Part shown: in pieces, positions 27,551 to 33,152 of the stretch
How positions within the stretch are numbered: the stretch's first letter is position 1
Layout of the letters: every line of letters begins with the position of its first letter
Origin: Winogradskyella sp.
Lineage (GTDB): Bacteria > Bacteroidota > Bacteroidia > Flavobacteriales > Flavobacteriaceae
Assembly: GCA_013003655.1 (NCBI GenBank)
Contig: JABDIQ010000173.1
Coordinates: forward strand, 1-33,152
Length of the DNA: 33,152 nt
Reading direction: 5' to 3'
Program-made: the position numbers and the translations under genes
Notes under the pieces: generated by a model
Told to the model about the DNA's origin: nothing
Seen by the model: the letters and a program-made list of their open reading frames with translations, nothing else
Database searches by the model: none

Positions 27551-28735
27551 ATGAATCAACTCTCCGATAGAATAAATAATCTATCAACATCAGCAACGCT
27601 GGCTATGGCGGCAAAAGCCAGAGAATTAAGAACGGAAGGAAAAGATGTTATTGGTTTAAGCTTGGGCGAACCCGATTTTAATACACCCGATTTTATAAAG
27701 GATGCTGCCAAACAAGCCATTGAAGATAATTACAATTCGTACACACCTGTTGATGGTTATGTTGAACTAAAGCAGGCTATCATCACCAAATTTAAAAGAG
27801 ACAACCAATTAGACTATAAACTACCTCAAATTGTGGTGTCAACAGGTGCCAAACAGGCATTGGCAAATCTTGCAATGGTAATGCTTAACAAAGGTGATGA
27901 GGTTATTTTACCTTGCCCGTATTGGGTAAGCTATGCGGATATGGTAAAACTTGCAGATGGTGTGCCGGTTGAAGTAACAACAACCATTGAGAATGATTTT
28001 AAAATGACCGCACAACAATTAGAGGATGCTATAACACCAAAGACTAAAATGATTTGGTATAGTTCTCCATGTAATCCTAGCGGTTCGGTTTATAGTAAGG
28101 ATGAATTAAGAGCATTGGCAGATGTTTTACAAAAGCATCCAAATATTTTTGTGATATCAGACGAAATTTACGAACATATCAATTATAAAGGCGGCCACTT
28201 TAGTATGGCTCAATTTAGTGATATGTACGATAGAACTGTTGTGGTCAATGGCGTTTCAAAAGCATTTGCAATGACTGGTTGGCGTATTGGATATATTGGT
28301 GGTCCAGATTGGATAGCACGTGCCTGCAATAAAATGCAAGGACAAGTTACAAGTGGCGCCAATTGTATTGCACAACGCGCTGTGATTACAGCCTTGAATG
28401 AATCGCCTGAGAAAGTAAAATTCATGATTGATGAATTTAAAGAACGAAGAGCACTCATTCTTAATCTTCTTAGTGATATACCAGGATTTAACAGTAACGA
28501 ACCAGAAGGTGCATTTTATGTGTTTCCCGATGTCTCGTATTACTTTGGTAAAACCATAAAAGGTAAAACCATAAACAACGCATCAGATTTTTCAATGCTT
28601 TTACTTGAAGAAGCTTTAGTAGCAACCGTTGCTGGCGACGCTTTTGGCAACCCTAATTGTATACGAATCTCTTATGCGGCTTCTCAAGAACAAATCAAAG
28701 AGGCCTTATCTCGTATTAAGAACATTTTAGCTTAA
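27551..28735 (+). CDS. Pyridoxal phosphate-dependent aminotransferase (aspartate aminotransferase-like, class I/II)
   Basis: 394 aa; GLSLGEPDFNTPDFI, YNSYTPVDGYVELKQAI, WYSSPCNPSGSVYS, ISDEIYEHINY, NGVSKAFAMTGWRIGY (PLP lysine). Confidence 0.95.
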   Translation: MNQLSDRINNLSTSATLAMAAKARELRTEGKDVIGLSLGEPDFNTPDFIKDAAKQAIEDNYNSYTPVDGYVELKQAIITKFKRDNQLDYKLPQIVVSTGAKQALANLAMVMLNKGDEVILPCPYWVSYADMVKLADGVPVEVTTTIENDFKMTAQQLEDAITPKTKMIWYSSPCNPSGSVYSKDELRALADVLQKHPNIFVISDEIYEHINYKGGHFSMAQFSDMYDRTVVVNGVSKAFAMTGWRIGYIGGPDWIARACNKMQGQVTSGANCIAQRAVITALNESPEKVKFMIDEFKERRALILNLLSDIPGFNSNEPEGAFYVFPDVSYYFGKTIKGKTINNASDFSMLLLEEALVATVAGDAFGNPNCIRISYAASQEQIKEALSRIKNILA

Positions 28736-28762
28736 GCTATATCAAAATCCTTTTGTTAAAAA

Positions 28763-30256
28763 CTATCTATTTCTCCAGAAGAATGGTGTAAGTAGTATTA
28801 GTACGGTAAACAATTCTAAACGGCCCAATAGCATTAAAAATGCAGACCACCATTTACCGAAGGATGGTAATGCTGCGTAGTTATCTACAGGTCCGAATTC
28901 ACCCAGCGCCGGACCAACATTCCCAAGACTTGAAGCAGATAGTCCAATGGCTGAAATAAAATCTATTTTCATTACAGAAAAAACAAGAGCGCCTACTATA
29001 AATGAAAGCATATATAAGATAAAAAATCCCAGTATATTAAAAACAATATCACCTGAAATAGACTTTTTGTTATATCGCACAGGAAGAATAGCGTTAGGAT
29101 GCAACGCTCTTCTAAACTCTAAAAAACCATTTTTTATTAGAATAAGGTGTCTTACCACTTTTACACCTCCCGATGTACTTCCAGCCGACCCTCCTAAAAA
29201 CATAAGACCAAAGAAGAATACCATTAAAAATGGAGTCCACATCGTATAATCAGCCGTTACAAATCCGGTGGTAGTGACAACTGCTAAAACTTGAAACAAC
29301 CCATGCCGTATGGCGCTTTCAAGTTCTCCATAAACCATAGGGTGCTCTATAGAAGATTGGCTAACATCTGCCCTAAAATAAATAATCAAAGCAGCAAAAA
29401 TGGTGAACGCTACGATAAACTTAAAGTACAACTTAAACTCATCGTCCTTGAGTATCTTCTGCACTTTGCCTTTAAAGGCAAAATAACTTAAGACAAAATT
29501 GGTTCCTGCTAAAAACATAAACGCCATGATGATGTATTGTACTGCAGGACTTGCGTTCCAGTGTGCAATACTTGCATTTTTCGTAGAGAATCCACCTGTA
29601 GACAATGTACTTAATGCATGGTTAATGGCATCAAAAAACGATAGCCCTGCAACTTGCAACAAAATGGTTTCAGCTGCGGTATATCCAAAATAAATTAACC
29701 ATAAACGTTTTGCCGTATCGGTAATTCGAGGGTGTAATTTATCACCACCAGGACCAGGTGCTTCAGCCGCAAATAACTGCATTCCTCCGATACCTAACAA
29801 GGGTAAAATGGCAATGGCAAGCACAATGATTCCCATACCTCCTATCCAGTGTGTAAGGCTTCGCCAAAATAAAACGCCTTTTGGAATTATTTCAATATCA
29901 TTTAGAATAGTTGCACCAGTTGTGGTGTAACCAGACATTGTTTCAAAAAAGGCATTGGTAAAGTTTGGTATGGCCTCGGTCAACACATATGGCAAAGTTC
30001 CTGAAAGCGACATAACAATCCAGCCAAAGGCCACCACCACATAACCTTCGCGCTTGTTCATTTCTTTCACATGATCGCGCGTAAGAAACATCACAAACCC
30101 ACCACTAAGCATTACAGTAACACCTGAGAGCAACAACTCTACAGTAACACCGTCCTTATAAATAAAGCTTATAAGTGTTGCCAACAGCATAAAGCATCCG
30201 TTAAATAACAATAACAGGCCTAAAAAATGAAAGATAATTTTGTAGTTGAGTTTCAT
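28763..30256 (-). CDS. trkH: TrkH family potassium uptake protein
   Basis: 497 aa polytopic; pore-loop-like motifs ETMSGYTTTGATIL, ALSTLSTGGFSTKNASI, AVVTTTGFVTADY, LGGSAGSTSGGVKVVR, SSLGNVGPALG. Confidence 0.94.
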   Translation of the reverse strand: MKLNYKIIFHFLGLLLLFNGCFMLLATLISFIYKDGVTVELLLSGVTVMLSGGFVMFLTRDHVKEMNKREGYVVVAFGWIVMSLSGTLPYVLTEAIPNFTNAFFETMSGYTTTGATILNDIEIIPKGVLFWRSLTHWIGGMGIIVLAIAILPLLGIGGMQLFAAEAPGPGGDKLHPRITDTAKRLWLIYFGYTAAETILLQVAGLSFFDAINHALSTLSTGGFSTKNASIAHWNASPAVQYIIMAFMFLAGTNFVLSYFAFKGKVQKILKDDEFKLYFKFIVAFTIFAALIIYFRADVSQSSIEHPMVYGELESAIRHGLFQVLAVVTTTGFVTADYTMWTPFLMVFFFGLMFLGGSAGSTSGGVKVVRHLILIKNGFLEFRRALHPNAILPVRYNKKSISGDIVFNILGFFILYMLSFIVGALVFSVMKIDFISAIGLSASSLGNVGPALGEFGPVDNYAALPSFGKWWSAFLMLLGRLELFTVLILLTPFFWRNR

Positions 30257-30269
30257 CTACTAAAAATCG

Positions 30270-31619
30270 TTAGGAGAAAAAGCGTTCTACCTCAGAAATA
30301 GATTGTGGTAAACAGCAAACTACAACGCGGTCTTTTTCTTCAATCTTAAAACTTCCTAAAGGTATTATTCCTTTTCCATCCCTGATGACACCACCAAAAA
30401 TAGCCGATCTCGGAAAGTTTAGATCTTTAATCACCTTGTTACAAATTTTGGAGTTTGGTTTAACTACAAATTCTAAAAGCTCGGCATTCATATTGGTAAG
30501 TTTCGTCATGGCCACAACTTCACCTTTTCTTATATATCTAAAGATATTATTAGCTGCTAATAGTTTCTTATTAATTAGTGTATCAATACCAATAGATTGA
30601 GACAGCTGGTAATAATCCATATTCTCTACCAATGCAATGGTCTTTCTAACACCTTTAGATTTGGCCAACAAACACGACATGATGTTAGTCTCAGAATTAC
30701 CAGTTACGGAAATAAACGCATCCATTTCCGAAATACTTTCTTCATCAAGAATATCAACATTTCTTCCGTCACCATAGATGATCAAAGCATTTGGTAGGTC
30801 GTCTGCTAGATCTTCGGCAACAGATTTATTATTTTCAATAAGCTTCACATTGAATTTACTATCACACAAATCCTTTGCCGTTTTATAACCTATTTGACTA
30901 CCACCTAGGATCATGATATTTTTTATGTCGGTCTTTACTTTTCCTGACAACTCAAATAATTCCTGGTCACCACCTTTAGATGTCATAAACACCACCTTGT
31001 CACCTTCTTTAAATTGTGTATCACCTCTAGGAATTATAGTGTATTGCGTGGCATATCGCTGTATGGCAATTGGTATAAAGTGAAGTTCGGAGTAAAGTTC
31101 TGCCGCTTCCTGTACAGTTTTACCAACAATGGTTGCAGTTCTAGATAGCCGCAATCCTAACATAGTTAACGCGCCTTCTTCAAACTCATACGAGTCATTG
31201 AATCCGTATTGATTGAGTAACAAGCCTATTTCACTCGCGGCTAAAGATTCTGGCGAAATTAATTCGTCAATCCCAAATCGAGAAAATCCTAATTCTTCCT
31301 TGTTGTCTATAAACTCCGTATTAGAAATCCGTGCAATGGTGCGCTGGGTTCCTAATTGTTTGGCTAATACGCTTGCTGTAATATTAGTAGTTTCCGAAGA
31401 GGTGACCGCTATAAAGAGTGCCGAGTCTGCAATTCTAGCTTCTTTTAGTACTGAAATAGAGGTGGCGTCGCCCTTGATGGTTTTAATATCTAGGTGCTCA
31501 CCAGCATACGCAAGACTCTCCTTATTATTATCTATCAGCGTGATTTCCTGAGATTCATACGACAAAAGTTTGGCTAAATGAAATCCGACTTCTCCTGCTC
31601 CCGCAATGATAATTTTCAT
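30270..31619 (-). CDS. trkA: Trk system potassium transporter TrkA
   Basis: 449 aa; two Rossmann RCK-N/C repeats: MKIIIAGAGEVGFHLAKLL and IKNIMILGGSQIGYKTAKDL; ends 14 bp from trkH. Confidence 0.95.
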   Translation of the reverse strand: MKIIIAGAGEVGFHLAKLLSYESQEITLIDNNKESLAYAGEHLDIKTIKGDATSISVLKEARIADSALFIAVTSSETTNITASVLAKQLGTQRTIARISNTEFIDNKEELGFSRFGIDELISPESLAASEIGLLLNQYGFNDSYEFEEGALTMLGLRLSRTATIVGKTVQEAAELYSELHFIPIAIQRYATQYTIIPRGDTQFKEGDKVVFMTSKGGDQELFELSGKVKTDIKNIMILGGSQIGYKTAKDLCDSKFNVKLIENNKSVAEDLADDLPNALIIYGDGRNVDILDEESISEMDAFISVTGNSETNIMSCLLAKSKGVRKTIALVENMDYYQLSQSIGIDTLINKKLLAANNIFRYIRKGEVVAMTKLTNMNAELLEFVVKPNSKICNKVIKDLNFPRSAIFGGVIRDGKGIIPLGSFKIEEKDRVVVCCLPQSISEVERFFS

Positions 31620-31643
31620 GTTCTAATTGTTCAAAAAAACATA

Positions 31644-31651
31644 CAAATATA
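31644..31651 (-). promoter_or_regulatory. Putative -7 promoter element TATATTTG for trkA-trkH
   Basis: Reverse complement of caaatata, 24 nt before the trkA ATG. Confidence 0.45.
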
Positions 31652-31730
31652 CATATTATTTTCGCCTTCAACTTTAAATACAGCCTTTATAATATTCTGT
31701 CTTAAGCCTCTCAAAATTGCTATTATACCC

Positions 31731-31738
31731 TATATTTG
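31731..31738 (+). promoter_or_regulatory. Putative -7 promoter element TATATTTG for ubiE
   Basis: TAnnTTTG match, 12 nt before the ATG at 31751. Confidence 0.5.
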
Positions 31739-31750
31739 CAAAAAAAATTG

Positions 31751-32482
31751 ATGCCAGAAAAAGTAAAACCATACAAGGATAGTAACCTCAATAAAAAACA
31801 ACAGGTTACGCAAATGTTTGATACTATTTCTAAGGAGTACGATAGTCTTAATCGTGTCATTTCTTTTGGGATTGATGTAAAATGGCGAAAAAAAGTGGTA
31901 GATCTGGTCGCTAGCACCAACCCTAAAGATATATTAGATATTGCCACAGGAACAGGTGATCTTGCTATTAGCCTCAGTAAAACAAAAGCCAATCGAATCA
32001 TTGGTTTAGACATTAGTGATGGCATGTTAGAAGTAGGCAGGCAAAAAATAACGGCTAAAAACCTTGACGGCGTTGTTAAAATGGTCATTGGCGATTCTGA
32101 AGATCTTCCGTTTGAAGACAATAGTTTTGATGCCATTACGGTTGCTTTTGGTATCCGTAATTTTGAGCATTTGGAAAAAGGACTTTCAGAAATCTTAAGA
32201 GTCTTAAAGCCTAATGGTATTTTTGTAATACTTGAAACCTCTGTACCAACAAAACCTCTTTATAGACAAGGCTATAAGTTTTATTCTAAACGCATATTAC
32301 CAGTGATAGGCAAGCTCTTCTCAAAGGACAAAAGCGCCTACCAATACCTTAGTGATTCGGCATCCGTTTTTCCATATGGTGAAGCATTAAACAATATTTT
32401 AAGACAAATTGGGTTTATTAATGTCAAAGATCAGCCCCAAACATTTGGTGTTGCAACTATTTATACCGCATCTAAATCGTGA
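31751..32482 (+). CDS. ubiE: Bifunctional demethylmenaquinone methyltransferase/2-methoxy-6-polyprenyl-1,4-benzoquinol methylase
   Basis: Track start 31736 is a TTG overlapping the promoter-like element; ATG at 31751 ([42 protein letters not shown]). UbiE/MenG motifs [37 protein letters not shown]. Confidence 0.95.
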   Translation: MPEKVKPYKDSNLNKKQQVTQMFDTISKEYDSLNRVISFGIDVKWRKKVVDLVASTNPKDILDIATGTGDLAISLSKTKANRIIGLDISDGMLEVGRQKITAKNLDGVVKMVIGDSEDLPFEDNSFDAITVAFGIRNFEHLEKGLSEILRVLKPNGIFVILETSVPTKPLYRQGYKFYSKRILPVIGKLFSKDKSAYQYLSDSASVFPYGEALNNILRQIGFINVKDQPQTFGVATIYTASKS

Positions 32483-32483
32483 T

Positions 32484-33152
32484 ATGAAAAAACTATTCGT
32501 CCTAATTACACTGTTATGTTCGGTCAATACAATGAGTGGCCAGTTGTTTACAAAGGAGAAGATTCAGAACAACGTAGATAACATAGATCAAAAGAAAGTA
32601 ACTTGGGGCTACTTCATAGGGCTAAACGCTTACGACTTTCAGTTTACGTACGAACAGGATCTCGAAGACATTTTAGTTGAAACAACGACAGGGTTTAACT
32701 TAGGCCTTATCGGTGATCTAAGGCTGAATGATTATTTAAATCTACGCGTTGAACCAGGTGTTTATTTTACCACTAGAACTCTAATGTACGACGAAAGTTA
32801 CTTTGCAGGCCAAACGTTTAACGATTCTGATCTGCTTAGAGAAGTGCAGTCTACCTATGTACATTTCCCAGTCCTCTTAAAATTCTCAACCAAACGCGTT
32901 AATAACATCAAACCCTTCATTGTTGGAGGTCTTAGTACAGCCATTAACCTCTCTAGTAATGAAGAAAATCCAGATGACAATAATTCTGGTCAGTTTAGAA
33001 TGAAGAAAAATGCCTATTTCTATGAACTTGGATTTGGCATTGATATATACCTAATCTATTTTAAATTTTCACCATCTATTAGAGGTGTCTTTGCCTTTAA
33101 TAATGAAGCTATCCCTGATGATGATCCTAATAGTCCTTGGACAGGAAACATC
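32484..33152 (+). CDS. porT: PorT-like T9SS-associated outer membrane beta-barrel protein (3' truncated by window edge)
   Basis: ATG at 32484 right after ubiE; translated MKKLFVLITLLCSVNTMSGQLFTKEKIQNNVDNIDQKKVTWGYFIGLNAYDFQFTYEQD...; open to the window end so absent from the ORF track; ubiE-porT adjacency is typical of Flavobacteriia. Confidence 0.83.
   Translation, partial: MKKLFVLITLLCSVNTMSGQLFTKEKIQNNVDNIDQKKVTWGYFIGLNAYDFQFTYEQDLEDILVETTTGFNLGLIGDLRLNDYLNLRVEPGVYFTTRTLMYDESYFAGQTFNDSDLLREVQSTYVHFPVLLKFSTKRVNNIKPFIVGGLSTAINLSSNEENPDDNNSGQFRMKKNAYFYELGFGIDIYLIYFKFSPSIRGVFAFNNEAIPDDDPNSPWTGNI

Noticed and set aside
28547-28576. Tandem 15-bp direct repeat (GGTAAAACCATAAAA GGTAAAACCATAAAC) in the aminotransferase gene
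   Set aside because: Encodes GKTIK-GKTIN in a region where I recall homologs having similar length (FGKT.KG..I.NASDF); most likely coding convergence rather than an insertion or mobile signal.
1-33152. Search for CRISPR arrays, tRNA/rRNA, transposases, integrases, toxin-antitoxin or defence genes, and phage modules
   Set aside because: No regularly spaced repeats, no tRNA-like cloverleaf recognised, and every large ORF is explained by a core metabolic, transport, translation or secretion family. The window reads as stable chromosomal backbone.

Overview
The window is a chromosomal segment from a Flavobacteriaceae-type Bacteroidota genome. The assignment rests on low GC, TAnnTTTG-type promoters, type IX secretion components and the family content. 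It is almost entirely housekeeping and conserved genes. In order: partial tatA (-); M1 metallopeptidase, DUF6702-like protein and two paralogous carboxypeptidase-regulatory-like proteins (-); pepE, M48 protease, gpmI, BT0820-like HAD phosphatase (+); acetyl-CoA hydrolase/transferase (-); map and a SAM methyltransferase (+); apbE, a small protein usually mislabelled 'NqrF', and the nqrABCDEF operon (-); T9SS plug protein and apaG (+); DUF6695-like protein (-); pruA and a T9SS-sorted alpha/beta hydrolase (+); rsmG (-); fatty acid desaturase and a PLP aminotransferase (+); trkH and trkA (-); ubiE/menG and partial porT (+). I found no mobile element, CRISPR array, rRNA/tRNA gene, defence island or phage, and no clear-cut new multi-gene system. 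The best leads are: (i) the small NQR/apbE-linked protein, which looks like a degenerate PD-(D/E)XK-type fold rather than NqrF, with its promoter interleaved with the nqr terminator; (ii) a permuted papain-like (LRAT/NlpC-P60-like) signature in the DUF6695-like protein; (iii) the uncharacterised M1/DUF6702/carboxypeptidase-regulatory cluster; (iv) the contrast between very tight convergent gene ends without strong terminators and strong hairpins only at tandem junctions; (v) NqrB/NqrE sequence peculiarities. All family calls come from reading the sequence; no database search was run.
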